A stretch of DNA of 64,000 nucleotides from JBBQUN01 sp963698395 (GTDB lineage: Bacteria; Actinomycetota; Acidimicrobiia; Acidimicrobiales; SZUA-35): contig CAVOQQ010000003.1 in NCBI GenBank assembly GCA_963698395.1, positions 992,001 through 1,056,000 on the forward strand, read 5' to 3'. Shown piece after piece: positions 34,027-44,449 of this stretch (the first letter of the stretch is position 1; each line of letters opens with the position of its first letter). A program made the position numbers and the translations under genes. Under the pieces are notes generated by a model that saw only the letters and a list, made by a program, of their open reading frames with translations, was not told where the DNA came from and made no database searches.

Positions 34027-34124
34027 GCGGCCAGTCTTGCAGCAGCCGGGTCAGTGGCCAAGCACCATCGGTGGGTGAACCTGCCTTGACCGGCGGTGAC
34101 CCCCTCGTTCTTTGCCCATCTCGC

Positions 34125-34153
34125 AAAACCTGAGTCTTGATGACTCAGGTTTT
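34125..34153. terminator. Bidirectional terminator before groES
   Basis: A perfect 12-bp stem, AAAACCTGAGTC with GACTCAGGTTTT, encloses a 5-base loop. A/T runs on both sides let it work in both directions. It lies upstream of the groES promoter and behind the start of the minus-strand hypothetical gene. Confidence 0.85.
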
Positions 34154-34197
34154 CTCAGAGATCACACTGAAGTTTGCACAAACCTCGAAACAAAGGG

Positions 34198-34226
34198 TTG
34201 GCGGCGGCCGCCACGCTCGGTAGTGT
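34198..34226 (+). promoter_or_regulatory. groES-groEL promoter
   Basis: TTGGCG at 34198-34203, 17 bases, TAGTGT at 34221-34226. The -10 box abuts the CIRCE element, so bound HrcA would block polymerase. Predicted leader about 110 bases. Confidence 0.65.
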
Positions 34227-34252
34227 TGGCACTCGCCTACCGAGACTGCTAA
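34226..34252 (+). promoter_or_regulatory. CIRCE operator (HrcA site)
   Basis: TTGGCACTC, nine bases, GACTGCTAA: one mismatch in each half from the consensus TTAGCACTC-N9-GAGTGCTAA. It marks control of groESL by the heat-shock repressor HrcA, whose gene is not in the window. Confidence 0.9.
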
Positions 34253-34343
34253 CACGGAACCGGTCGGCACGACTCCTGATGTGTCCTGATCTGATCAGGA
34301 GTCGGTCCCAGTCCGAGATCACGCCGTACGGAGGCGAATCTGC

Positions 34344-34631
34344 ATGAACCTGCAACCACTCGATGATCGCATCGTCGTCAAGGCCAAAGAGGCCGAGGCT
34401 ACGACTGCCAGTGGCCTTGTCATCCCTGACACCGCCAAGGAAAAGCCCCAGCAGGGCGAGGTTATCGCCGTTGGCGCTGGCCGCCGCTCCGACTCAGGCG
34501 AACTGATCCCCATGGACGTCTCGGTCGGCGACACGGTCGTCTACTCGAAGTACGGCGGCACCGAGATCACTCTCGAAGGTGTCGACTACCTCATCCTGAC
34601 CGCCCGCGACGTCCTCGCAATCGTGAAGTGA
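34344..34631 (+). CDS. groES: Co-chaperonin GroES
   Basis: Lid of the GroEL folding chamber. It has 95 residues starting M-N-L-Q-P-L-D-D-R-I-V-V-K, after GGAGGCGAATCTGC. The mobile loop region E-A-T-T-A-S-G-L-V-I-P-D and C-terminal I-L-T-A-R-D-V-L-A are intact. Confidence 0.97.
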   Translation: MNLQPLDDRIVVKAKEAEATTASGLVIPDTAKEKPQQGEVIAVGAGRRSDSGELIPMDVSVGDTVVYSKYGGTEITLEGVDYLILTARDVLAIVK

Positions 34632-34642
34632 GAATCTGAACC

Positions 34643-36280
<1,638 letters not shown>

Positions 36281-36329
36281 CCAAGCCCTCCGGCTTGCAT
36301 CACCGCTCGGCTCACGCTGAACGAACAAA

Positions 36330-36361
36330 CGAACGGTCGGTCCTTCGGGGCCGACCGTTCG
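36330..36361. terminator. Terminator after groEL
   Basis: A 14-bp stem (one G-T pair) capped by TTCG: CGAACGGTCGGTCC with GGGCCGACCGTTCG. It lies 50 bases after groEL and just beyond the 3' end of the convergent gene, so it can serve both. Confidence 0.8.
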
Positions 36362-36383
36362 CGCGTTGTGGTCGCGGCCGAGA

Positions 36384-37073
36384 TCAGCGGAGTGGGATCC
36401 GGGTCCCTGGTGCGATGGTGCGGTCGGTGTTCGTGATCTGGGCAATGGCGCCATCGACCACCGCAGCCGTCGTGTTCGAGCATCCGCCGTCTTCATGGCG
36501 TTGAAAGCTGGTGATCATCGCCACCGGGGAGACGTGGCGGCCCTCCCGGGTGATGGCCGTCGGCTGCGACCATTGCACTCGAACGCTCGGGGCATCGCAG
36601 TCGGCGAAGACCTCACTCCACACCACGATCTCGCTGAGCTCATCGGTGGGATTCGGTGCCCACAGGTCCCGGATGACGGTCGTCTCGTCTCGCTCGAGGT
36701 CGGTGATCGATGCTCGCCAGCCACGCTCGGGTGACGGGCCGATGTGGTAGCGGTAGGGAGCGCCGGGCCGCCAGGAGAAGTCACGACTGTTGAGGTTGTT
36801 CAACGCCGATGGCAGGGTCGAGGTCGAGCCTTCGAGCTCGCCTCCACCGTGTCGGTAGCCACCCCAGTTCACGGCTCCCGCGTCGGGATGCCGGGGATGA
36901 TGCTGCAAGCCCATGTGGGCCGCGCCGACGGTCTTGCCGTTCGATCCGAAGCTGGCTTGGAGGGCCCAGAAGTACAGCGCCGGAACGCGAGGCGACTCGA
37001 CCACGGTGAACACCACCGACACTTCTCGAAAGCGTCGGTGCGACGGGCCGTCAAAAGCCCATCGCAAGTGCAT
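36384..37073 (-). CDS. Hypothetical protein
   Basis: Read from 37073 down, 229 residues (M-H-L-R-W-A-F-D-G-P-S-H). ATGs further upstream, for example at 37205, would add about 44 residues that look less protein-like. The chain has W-A-L-Q-A-S-F, H-M-G-L-Q-H-H-P-R-H-P, N-W-G-G-Y and S-R-D-F-S-W-R-P-G, rich in Trp, His and Gly, suggesting a beta-sandwich, perhaps carbohydrate-related. No family recognised. Convergent with groEL. The 37074-37259 stretch holds nothing else I can support. Confidence 0.6.
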   Translation of the reverse strand: MHLRWAFDGPSHRRFREVSVVFTVVESPRVPALYFWALQASFGSNGKTVGAAHMGLQHHPRHPDAGAVNWGGYRHGGGELEGSTSTLPSALNNLNSRDFSWRPGAPYRYHIGPSPERGWRASITDLERDETTVIRDLWAPNPTDELSEIVVWSEVFADCDAPSVRVQWSQPTAITREGRHVSPVAMITSFQRHEDGGCSNTTAAVVDGAIAQITNTDRTIAPGTRIPLR

Positions 37074-37259
37074 CGAGCTCGCGCCATTCGATGACGCTGG
37101 AGGGCCAGCGGTGCGACTCCGTATGCCGAGGTCCGTCGGTGTTGCCGACGTGATCGTTTTCGCGGTGCGCCGCAACGCCGAACGCATCACATCAAACCAA
37201 GCCATTCCCCAGTCTGGCGCACGACCGGGGAGAGTACGGGACGTCGGTGAGAACAGCGG

Positions 37260-37265
37260 TAGTCT
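37260..37265 (+). promoter_or_regulatory. -10 box for a leaderless GTG at 37272
   Basis: TAGTCT ends six bases before GTG at 37272, so the transcript would start at the initiation codon. The same hexamer with the same six-base gap precedes the ATG at 39614. This supports 37272 as the Nudix gene start although that frame breaks downstream. Confidence 0.45.
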
Positions 37266-37271
37266 CGCGTC

Positions 37272-39189
37272 GTGTCCGAGATCGAACGACCGTCGCTCAT
37301 CGCCCCGTCGAGGAGCAGTCCTGACTTTCCGACCGCCTCCCGGTCGAGGCGGTCCCCAGTTCATTCCCCGTCCTCCTGGCTCTCGCCTCGGGGCTGCTGC
37401 GCCGTGGGCCGGCCGTGCGCTGCCGGGCTCGGTCGAAGAAATCGTCGACATCATCGGGCGGTCCCAGCCACACCAGCCGCTCGCTGCAACCGTCGATGGT
37501 CGGCCGCCGTCGGCCGTGCTCGTGCCCTTCAGCGATGGCGACGATGGCCCTGAGCTGCTGTTCACCCGGCGAGCCTGGCACCTGCGCTCCCACCGGGGTG
37601 AGGTGTGTTTCCCGGGCGGCAGGCTCGAGCCGGGTGATCCCGATCTGGCAACGACCGCCCTGCGAGAGACGCACGAAGAGATCGACCTACCGCCGGATGC
37701 CGTCACCGTGGTCGGTGAACTCGATCGGCTCACCACGGTGTCGAGCCCGTCGTTCATCGTGCCGTTCGTCGGTGTGATCGACCGGCGACAACCACTGACC
37801 CCGGACGCCAATGAGGTCGACGGCATCATCCACATCTCGCTCCAGGAATTGGCCGACCCTTCCATCTACCGAGAAGAAATCTGGACGCGCGACGCCAACG
37901 AGATGGCGATCTACTTCTTCGAGTTGGTCGGCGACACACTCTGGGGAGCCACCGCACGGATGGTGCACAATCTGCTCGAGCTGAGTCACGACGCCATGAG
38001 CTCGCCGTCACGGTCGTTGTCTCGGGCCGACGCCCGCAGGATCGCGCTCGGCGCCCAGGGGTTCGCCGACAAGGCGCCGCAAGGAGCAGTGAACGTCCGT
38101 CATTTTCGCCGCGCCCTCGACCGCATGTCGATCCTGCAGTTGGACTCGGTCAACGTGCTGGTTCGTTCCCACTTCCTCCCGATGTTCTCGAGGCTCGGGC
38201 CCTATGACCGAGCCAAGCTCGATCATTGGATCTGGCATTCGGGTGAGAACCACGAGTATCTGGCGCACGAAGCATCGATCACCTCGATGGACCTCCACCC
38301 GATGTTGCGGTGGCGAATGCAGGACGGTCGTTGGAAGGCTGGGCGCGAACTGGAGGAAGGTCAGCCGGAGTACCTCTCGGCGATCCTGGCAGAGATCGAG
38401 CATCACGGGCATCGCTCGATCAAGAACCTCGCCGATCCCGGCAAGCGGACCGGCCCGTGGTGGGGGATGCCACGGGGCAAGCTGGCGCTCGAATGGCTGT
38501 ACGTGACCGGACGCCTGTCGATCCATCACCGTGACCACCAATTCACCACCCACTACGACCTGCCGCATCGGGTCGTTCCCGGGCCGGTGATCGACCAACC
38601 AACGCCGACCAGGGCCGAGGCCCAGGCCGAGCTGCTGATGCTCGGGGCAAAGTCGCACGGCGTCGGTACCGCCCACGATCTGGCCGACTACTTCCGGATC
38701 AAGATGCCGCAGGCACGACCGCTGCTGGCCGAACTGGTCGAAGCCGGTCGGCTCGAACAGGTGTCGGTGGAGGGCTGGTCGACGCCCGCCTATCTCCACC
38801 CCGAGGCACGGCGGCCACGCTCGATCGACGCCGGCACCGTGCTGAGCCCGTTCGATCCGGTGGTGTGGTTTCGTGACCGAGCCGAGCGACTCTGGGACTT
38901 CCGCTACCGCATCGAGATCTACGTGCCGGAACCAAAGCGCGAGTACGGCTACTACGTGTTGCCGTTCCTCCTCGGCGACGATCTCGTCGGGCGAGTCGAC
39001 CTCAAGGCCGATCGAGCCGCCGGTGTCCTTCGAGTGAAGGGCGCCTACCTCGAACCCGATGCCGACCCCGACGACGTGGCCGACGCCATGGCGGCGAACC
39101 TCATCGAGCTGGCAACCTGGCTGGGGCTCGACAGCGTCGACGTCGAGCGGGGCGATTTCGCCCCTCGGCTTCGAGCCGCTCTGCGATGA
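37272..39189 (+). CDS. Nudix hydrolase fused to AlkX/YcaQ-type winged-helix protein; frame break near start
   Basis: The first half is a CoA-pyrophosphatase-like Nudix domain (C-F-P-G-G-R-L-E-P-G-D, A-L-R-E-T-H-E-E-I). In the same frame, from M-S-S-P-S-R-S-L-S-R-A-D-A-R-R at 37996, comes a full HTH_42 protein of about 400 residues; relatives (YcaQ/AlkX) are DNA glycosylases that unhook crosslinks. The 37996 ATG is also the ATGA of an apparent old stop/start junction, so the fusion may be recent or due to an indel. The likely start, GTG at 37272 (M-S-E-I-E-R-P-S), is one frame off; removing one base near 37340-37357 joins it to G-G-P-Q-F-I-P-R-P. No other start codon suits the Nudix frame. Confidence 0.75.
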
Positions 39190-39614
39190 ACCATCGACGG
39201 GACTCGCTGGTCGTCGTGGTCGTCGTCAGTGCCACGATGCTCGTCAGCGCCCAGCTGGAGTGGGTGCGCTCGGGCTCGGCCGGCCGAAACAGCTACCAGA
39301 TGTTCCGTTCTGCCCAGCGGCTCGGTCTCGATCAACTCACACCGTTCCGGGTCATCTGGTTTCTCCTTCCCGTACTGTGCCTCGGTGCGGTGCTGATGGC
39401 CGGCCTGGCGCGGCCGCTGCTGACTGCACTGTTCCTGGCAGCAGCGTCGGTCGTGAGCCTCGGGGTCGGCGTTGCGGTGCTGGCGAGTGGACGCGCTGCG
39501 GGCCCGGGCGCGACGCTCGGCGCGGCAGCCGGGTTCCTGGGCTTGACGGCCTCGCTTGCAACCATGATCGCCGCTCGCCGGTCGCTTGCGCATCGTCCGA
39601 CTAGTCTCCGGTGA
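39186..39614 (+). CDS. Small membrane protein
   Basis: 142 residues, ATGA overlap with the preceding gene. Four hydrophobic segments (about 8-24, 55-74, 77-98, 108-126). No known motif. Charged ends and a short loop after helix 1 (L-E-W-V-R-S-G-S-A-G-R-N-S-Y). Function unknown. Confidence 0.75.
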   Translation: MNHRRDSLVVVVVVSATMLVSAQLEWVRSGSAGRNSYQMFRSAQRLGLDQLTPFRVIWFLLPVLCLGAVLMAGLARPLLTALFLAAASVVSLGVGVAVLASGRAAGPGATLGAAAGFLGLTASLATMIAARRSLAHRPTSLR

Positions 39615-40006
39615 TGGCTGAACTGTCGTTCCAAGGTGAGACCCACGATGAGATCGTGCAGAAGGTGCGACGCTGGTTGGCCTCGGTCGACGGCATCAAC
39701 TCGACCGAGGCGACGGCCAACGACATCGTGACCCAGTCGGCCGAGCTCACCAAGGACGCCCTGGCCGTGATCGCCAAGTCGGCGCCGGGCCCCGTCGCAC
39801 AAAGCGATCTCTTCAAGGCCTTGACCACGATGGGCTACCGGGCGACCGACGCCACGCGAGACGCCACGTTGGCGAGTCTCGATGCCGTCGAAACGGCCAC
39901 CGGAGGATCGGTGGTCCGCAAGGTCACCGCCTCGGGCAGTCAGGCCTTGTTCGAGATGAACGCGCAGATGGCCAAGGCCCTCCTGAAGGGTCTGATCAAG
40001 GACTGA
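39614..40006 (+). CDS. Hypothetical protein
   Basis: 130 residues from ATG 39614 (M-A-E-L-S-F-Q-G-E-T-H-D-E). The preceding TAGTCT at 39602 ends six bases before the ATG, so it may be leaderless as well as coupled to the membrane protein. Helical, Ala-rich, soluble; no family recognised. Downstream 40007-40184 holds a 5-bp hairpin (40041-40055) and a TAGCCT box at 40103 for guaB3. Confidence 0.7.
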   Translation: MAELSFQGETHDEIVQKVRRWLASVDGINSTEATANDIVTQSAELTKDALAVIAKSAPGPVAQSDLFKALTTMGYRATDATRDATLASLDAVETATGGSVVRKVTASGSQALFEMNAQMAKALLKGLIKD

Positions 40007-40184
40007 CCGCCTGGGAATCGGCCTTGGACGCCTGGGCCGTCGGCGCTCGACGCCGCCACAATCCCGTCGCCACGATTCTTCCTGGCCAGCGCCGGTTCCC
40101 GGTAGCCTGGTCGCTTCGCTGAGGGCCGAAGTGAGAGCGGAACCGCTGTTCCACCGCCCGAGTGAGGTTCGCAAGGAGACGCCG

Positions 40185-41294
40185 GTGGCCGAGATCGAGA
40201 TCGGAATGGGCAAGTCAGGACGACGATCGTTCAGCCTCGATCAACTGGCACTGCTGCCATCCAAACGAACCCGAGATGCCGACCTGATCGACCTCGGCTG
40301 GCAGATCGACGCCTACAGCCTCGGGCTGCCGATCATGAGCGCAGCGATGGACTCGGTGACCAGCCCCGCCACCTGCATCGCGCTCGACAAGCTGGGCTGT
40401 CTCGGCGTGCTCGACCTCGAAGGCGTGTGGACTCGTCACGCCGATCCCGATCCACTGCTCGCCGATCTGGCCGACATGGATCACGACGCTGCGCTGGCCC
40501 GTCTCCGTGAGCTCTACGCCGCCCCGGTCGATCCCGACCTCGTCACCCAACGGATCAAAGAACTTCGCGCCGCCGGTGTCTACGCCGCCGGCGCCGTTTC
40601 GCCGCGTCGGGTCGCCTCACTGGCCAAGACCCTCCTCTCCGCCGAGCTCGATCTGCTCGTCATCGAGGGCACCGTGATCTCGGCCGAGCACGTGTCGAGC
40701 AAGGCCGCCCCGCTCAACCTCAAGCAGTTCGTCCGTGAACTCGAAACCCCGGTCGTGGTCGGTGGCTGCGCCAGCTACTCCGCTGCGCTGCATCTGATGC
40801 GAACCGGCGCAGCCGGCGTCTTGGTGGGTATCGACGGTGGTCGCTCGGCAACCAGTAGTTCGGTCACCGGGGTCGGGTCCGGCCTGGCGACGGCCCTGGC
40901 CGACGTGCGGGCGGCTCGCATGCGCCATCTCGACGAGACCGGTGTCTACGTCCACGTGATCGCCGACGGCGGCGTTCGTTCCGGCGGCGACATCGCGAAG
41001 GCCGTCGCCTGCGGCGCCGACGCCGTGGTGCTCGGCACCACGTTCGCTTCGGCCGACGAGGCGCCGGGCCGGGGCTGGCACTGGGGCCGTTCCACCGTGC
41101 ACCCCGAGCTACCCCAGGCCCGCCTGCTCGAAGTCGACCGGGTCGGTCCGCTCGAGGTGGTGCTCAACGGCCCCGCGTCCACCGCCGACGGTCGATCGAA
41201 CGTGGCCGGTGCCCTGCGTCAGTCGATGGCCACGCTCGGCTATGAGTCCATCAAGGACCTCCAGAAGGCCGAATTGGTGGTGATGGAGCCGTGA
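40185..41294 (+). CDS. guaB3: GuaB3 family IMP dehydrogenase-related protein
   Basis: TIM-barrel enzyme of the IMPDH/GMP-reductase superfamily; GuaB3 from a cyanobacterium has been reported as a GMP reductase. The GTG at 40185 follows AAGGAGACGCCG and gives 369 residues, the usual size; the frame opens earlier at 40131. No CBS domains. The cysteine loop is V-V-G-G-C-A-S-Y, with V-I-A-D-G-G-V-R-S-G-G-D. Coupled by GTGA to guaA. No true guaB is in the window. Confidence 0.88.
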   Translation: MAEIEIGMGKSGRRSFSLDQLALLPSKRTRDADLIDLGWQIDAYSLGLPIMSAAMDSVTSPATCIALDKLGCLGVLDLEGVWTRHADPDPLLADLADMDHDAALARLRELYAAPVDPDLVTQRIKELRAAGVYAAGAVSPRRVASLAKTLLSAELDLLVIEGTVISAEHVSSKAAPLNLKQFVRELETPVVVGGCASYSAALHLMRTGAAGVLVGIDGGRSATSSSVTGVGSGLATALADVRAARMRHLDETGVYVHVIADGGVRSGGDIAKAVACGADAVVLGTTFASADEAPGRGWHWGRSTVHPELPQARLLEVDRVGPLEVVLNGPASTADGRSNVAGALRQSMATLGYESIKDLQKAELVVMEP

Positions 41295-42871
41295 GCAGCG
41301 CTTCGGAAAGCAATGCGGCGGCGAATGCCGCCACCGCCACACCCGACCAGGTCGTCTTCGTCGTCGACTTCGGCGCTCAGTACGCCCAGTTGATCGCTCG
41401 CCGAGTGCGCGAGCACCGGGTCTACTCCGAGATCGTGCCCCACACGATTGCCGCCGCCGATCTGGCCCAGCGCAAGCCGGCTGCCATCATCTTGTCGGGT
41501 GGCCCCAAGAGCGTGAACGTCGAGGGCGCACCAACCCTCGATCCGGCCATCTACGACCTGGGGGTGCCGATCCTCGGCATCTGTTACGGCGCGCAGCTGA
41601 TCGCCAAGCAGTTGGGCGGCACGGTGGGTCGTGACGATCGCGGCGAATACGGACGCACCACGCTGTCGTGCGCCGGTGATTCGGCCCTGCTCGAAGGGCT
41701 GCCGGCCGTACAGACGGTGTGGATGAGCCACTTCGACGCCGTCACCGCCGTCCCCGATGGATTCACTGCCATCGCCGCCACGCCCAACGCGCCGGTTGCT
41801 GCCTTCGAGAGCGTCGATCGCAAGATCTACGCCCTGCAGTACCACCCCGAGGTCGGACACACCGAGAACGGTGTCGCCGTCATCGAGCGCTTCCTGCACG
41901 ACCTCGCAGGCTGCGATCCGAACTGGACCATGGACTCCGTCATCGACTCGTCGGTCGCGGCGATCCGTGCCCAGGTTGGTGGGGGCCGTGCCATCTGCGG
42001 GCTTTCCGGCGGCGTGGACTCTGCCGTTGCGGCCGCCATCGTGCACAAGGCGATCGGCCACAAGCTCACGTGCGTCTACGTCGACACCGGTCTGATGCGC
42101 AAGGGCGAGTCCGACCAGGTGGTCGAGACCTTCCAGAAGCACCAGGGCATCGAGCTCATCCACGTGCGAGCCGGTGATCGCTTCTTCGAGAAGCTGGCCG
42201 GGGTCGTCGAGCCCGAGGCCAAGCGCAAGGCGATCGGCGAGACGTTCATCCGAGTGTTCGAAGAGGCATCCGGCGGCATCGAAGACGCCATGTTCCTCGT
42301 GCAGGGCACCCTCTATCCCGACGTCATCGAGTCGGGAACGGGCAGCGCCGCCAAGATCAAGAGCCACCACAACGTCGGTGGACTTCCCGACGACCTCGAC
42401 TTCGATCTCGTCGAGCCGCTGCGCAACCTCTTCAAGGACGAGGTTCGTGCGGTCGGCAGCGAACTGGGTTTGCCCGACGAGATCGTCTGGCGCCAGCCCT
42501 TCCCCGGGCCGGGCCTGGGTGTCCGTATCATCGGCGAGGTCACACCGGAGAAGGTCGAGATCCTCCAGAACGCCGACTTCATCGTGCGTGAAGAGATCGC
42601 TGCCGCCGGCCTGGAGCGTGAGATCTGGCAGGCGTTCGCCGTGCTTGCCGACATTCGCACCGTCGGCGTGATGGGCGACGAGCGGACCTACGCCCACCCC
42701 ATCATCATTCGGGCCGTCACCTCCGACGACGCCATGACTGCCGACTGGGCACGCCTGCCCTACGACCTGCTCGAGAAGATGTCGAACCGCATCATCAACG
42801 AGGTCGACGGCGTGAATCGCGTGGCCTACGACATCACCTCGAAACCACCGGGCACGATCGAATGGGAGTAG
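41291..42871 (+). CDS. guaA: GMP synthase (glutamine-hydrolysing)
   Basis: Converts XMP to GMP. It has 526 residues. The class I amidotransferase domain has nucleophile Cys98 (G-I-C-Y-G-A-Q) and Y-H-P-E-V-G-H-T. The ATP pyrophosphatase P-loop is G-L-S-G-G-V-D-S-A-V. The C-terminal dimerization domain ends K-P-P-G-T-I-E-W-E. A 15-bp tandem repeat spans the stop codon. Confidence 0.97.
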   Translation: MSSASESNAAANAATATPDQVVFVVDFGAQYAQLIARRVREHRVYSEIVPHTIAAADLAQRKPAAIILSGGPKSVNVEGAPTLDPAIYDLGVPILGICYGAQLIAKQLGGTVGRDDRGEYGRTTLSCAGDSALLEGLPAVQTVWMSHFDAVTAVPDGFTAIAATPNAPVAAFESVDRKIYALQYHPEVGHTENGVAVIERFLHDLAGCDPNWTMDSVIDSSVAAIRAQVGGGRAICGLSGGVDSAVAAAIVHKAIGHKLTCVYVDTGLMRKGESDQVVETFQKHQGIELIHVRAGDRFFEKLAGVVEPEAKRKAIGETFIRVFEEASGGIEDAMFLVQGTLYPDVIESGTGSAAKIKSHHNVGGLPDDLDFDLVEPLRNLFKDEVRAVGSELGLPDEIVWRQPFPGPGLGVRIIGEVTPEKVEILQNADFIVREEIAAAGLEREIWQAFAVLADIRTVGVMGDERTYAHPIIIRAVTSDDAMTADWARLPYDLLEKMSNRIINEVDGVNRVAYDITSKPPGTIEWE

Positions 42872-42904
42872 GGCGAATGGGAGTAGAGCGAATGGGAGTG
42901 AGGC
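42860..42904. repeat. 15-bp tandem repeat across the guaA stop
   Basis: Three copies of GAATGGGAGTAGGGC-like units at 42860, 42875 and 42890. The first contains the last guaA codons and the TAG stop; the others repeat them downstream, giving back-up in-frame stops. A GGCC-N8-GGCC hairpin with TTCTT follows at 42904-42924. Confidence 0.85.
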
Positions 42905-42913
42905 GGCCGGTTC

Positions 42914-43240
42914 TCAGGCCTTCTTGACGAACTCCGCCTTGATGAGAATCCCGCGACCGTTCACCTTGCCGTCGATGGGGTGATCGCCCTCGACCAGTCG
43001 GATGCTGCGTACCTTGGTGCCGGCCTTGACACCGCCGGTCTTGCCGTCGAGCTTCAGGTCCTTGATCACCGTGACATCGTCGCCGGTGGCCAGCAGGTTG
43101 CCGTTGGCGTCTCGGATGTCGTCGAGTCCGTCGCTCGGTTCACCGAGCCACTCGTGTCCGCAGGTGATGCACTCGAACCCGTCATCGGTGGTGAGGAGCT
43201 CGGTCATCGTGCAGATGGGGCATTCGATCGTTTCGGCCAT
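42914..43240 (-). CDS. yjdM: Zinc-ribbon protein YjdM (PhnA family)
   Basis: 108 residues. N-terminal zinc ribbon C-P-I-C then C-I-T-C-G-H-E-W, followed by the SH3-like PhnA domain (D-A-N-G-N-L-L-A-T-G-D-D-V-T-V-I-K-D-L). Often annotated as alkylphosphonate utilisation protein, though its role is not established. A TAGACA box ends six bases before the ATG on the minus strand, suggesting a leaderless message. Convergent with guaA. Confidence 0.92.
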   Translation of the reverse strand: MAETIECPICTMTELLTTDDGFECITCGHEWLGEPSDGLDDIRDANGNLLATGDDVTVIKDLKLDGKTGGVKAGTKVRSIRLVEGDHPIDGKVNGRGILIKAEFVKKA

Positions 43241-43337
43241 CGGGCCTGTCTAGCGCACCGATCCGCCAACACCCCGCGGCATCGGTCGCATGCGCGTGCC
43301 TGCAATCGTGTCGATGCGCCTTCGCCGAGGTGCCGGA

Positions 43338-44297
43338 TCAGCTCGGATGGAGGTGTTCGGGAACGTCGATGCCGAGCTCGTCCGCCAGCGTCATACCGGC
43401 CGACGGGACGCGGACTCCGGTGGCATCGAGCAGGCGGTTCATCATTTCGAAGTTCCCGGCACAGGCGGCAGCCCGAACGACGCCGGCGTCGCCGGCGAGC
43501 CGCTGGAGCGACGCTCGGGCGAGCGGGAGTTCGTCGTCGTCTCGTAGGACTGCGGCATCGGTGAAGGCCAACAATTCACGCCCCCATGGCAGGACCGGCT
43601 CGATGGAGACGTCGACGATCGAGAGGAGATCGACCGGCCGGTTGGTGCGGTTGCTGCTCACACGGAGCATGCCGGCGTGGGCGAGCAGTCAATAGAAGCA
43701 CTCGTTCAGCAACGAGGTTCGCGAGGCGACGAGCTCCATCTGGGTTCGGTGCAGGCCCCGTTCGGCGTCCATGTCGGCCATGCCTTCCATGGACAGATAG
43801 AACACGGCGTGCAGATCGTGCATCGCCTGATGCTCCGACGGCACCAGCGACAGCGCACTGGGCGGCCACGCCGGTCCGACCGTGGGAATCCATGCTCCGT
43901 CGATCGTTGCGTCGCGAGCCGTAGCCCCCGTCGGAGGAAGACGACTCGCTTCGGGAAGATGGACGAGCGGGGCGCCAAGACCGATACAGAAGGTGTCGAT
44001 CGCTGCGAGTCGGGACACGATGCCGAGCACCTCGACGTATTCCGCGGCGCTGATCCCCGCAACGTCGAGAGCGTCCACCCAGTCGCCTCGAATGGTGCCG
44101 GCCTCGTTGGTCAGCTTCCACACGAGCGCCTCGCGGGGCGCTCCGGGCGTCGGCGTCGCACGTTCAGCGGCGTAGGCCCGTGACAGGAGCGCCACCTCGC
44201 TTCGTTCCCGACCGGTGAGCGAGGGGCCGGACGCCGCGATCGAGTGGCCGGTTCGCTCCAGCAACGCCGCCTCAGGGCCGGGAATCGGGATGACCAT
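43338..44297 (-). CDS. Candidate selenoprotein: AhpD-like alkylhydroperoxidase/carboxymuconolactone decarboxylase with CxxU
   Basis: From ATG 44297 the frame runs 202 codons to ...L-L-N-E-C-F-Y, meets TGA (43691-43689), and continues in the same frame for 116 codons to 43338. If TGA is selenocysteine, the 319-residue protein has E188, C200, U203 and H207, exactly the AhpD signature E-x11-C-x2-C-x3-H with the second cysteine replaced by Sec. Sequence on both sides of the TGA is protein-like: V-F-Y-L-S-M-E-G-M-A-D-M before, H-A-G-M-L-R-V-S-S-N-R and F-E-M-M-N-R-L-L after. A stem-loop begins at the next base (see the SECIS entry). TAGGGT ends five bases before the ATG, so the gene may be leaderless. 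The family reduces peroxides or disulfides through this pair. Alternatives: a cysteine codon mutated or misread to TGA. No sel genes lie in the window. Confidence 0.8.
43654..43688 (-). promoter_or_regulatory. SECIS-like stem-loop right after the in-frame TGA
   Basis: On the minus strand the 35 bases after TGA fold as CTGCTC / GAGCAG (6 bp), a small internal loop (GCC opposite T), CACG / CGTG (4 bp) and an 11-base loop containing GG. That GG is 16-17 bases after the TGA. Bacterial SECIS elements are hairpins directly 3' of UGA with a G near the apical loop at roughly this distance. Confidence 0.7.
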
Positions 44298-44449
44298 TGC
44301 AAACCCTAACTCGCCGACCCCGAGCCAATGAATCGAACCCAAGGCATCGAGCTCGATGACTCGCGCCCAATGAATCGCTCGAGGTGCGAAGTGCCTCCAC
44401 GATCTTCCCCTAGCCTTCGGGGACGTACGACGGCAGGTAGGGGAGACAG

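Noticed and set aside
33478..34089. A 203-codon plus-strand gene after tsaD
   Set aside because: It overlaps the end of tsaD and the more protein-like minus-strand gene, and has a shadow-type Arg/Ser/Pro composition.
41240..42697. A 485-codon minus-strand frame opposite guaA
   Set aside because: Shadow of guaA, which is unambiguous.
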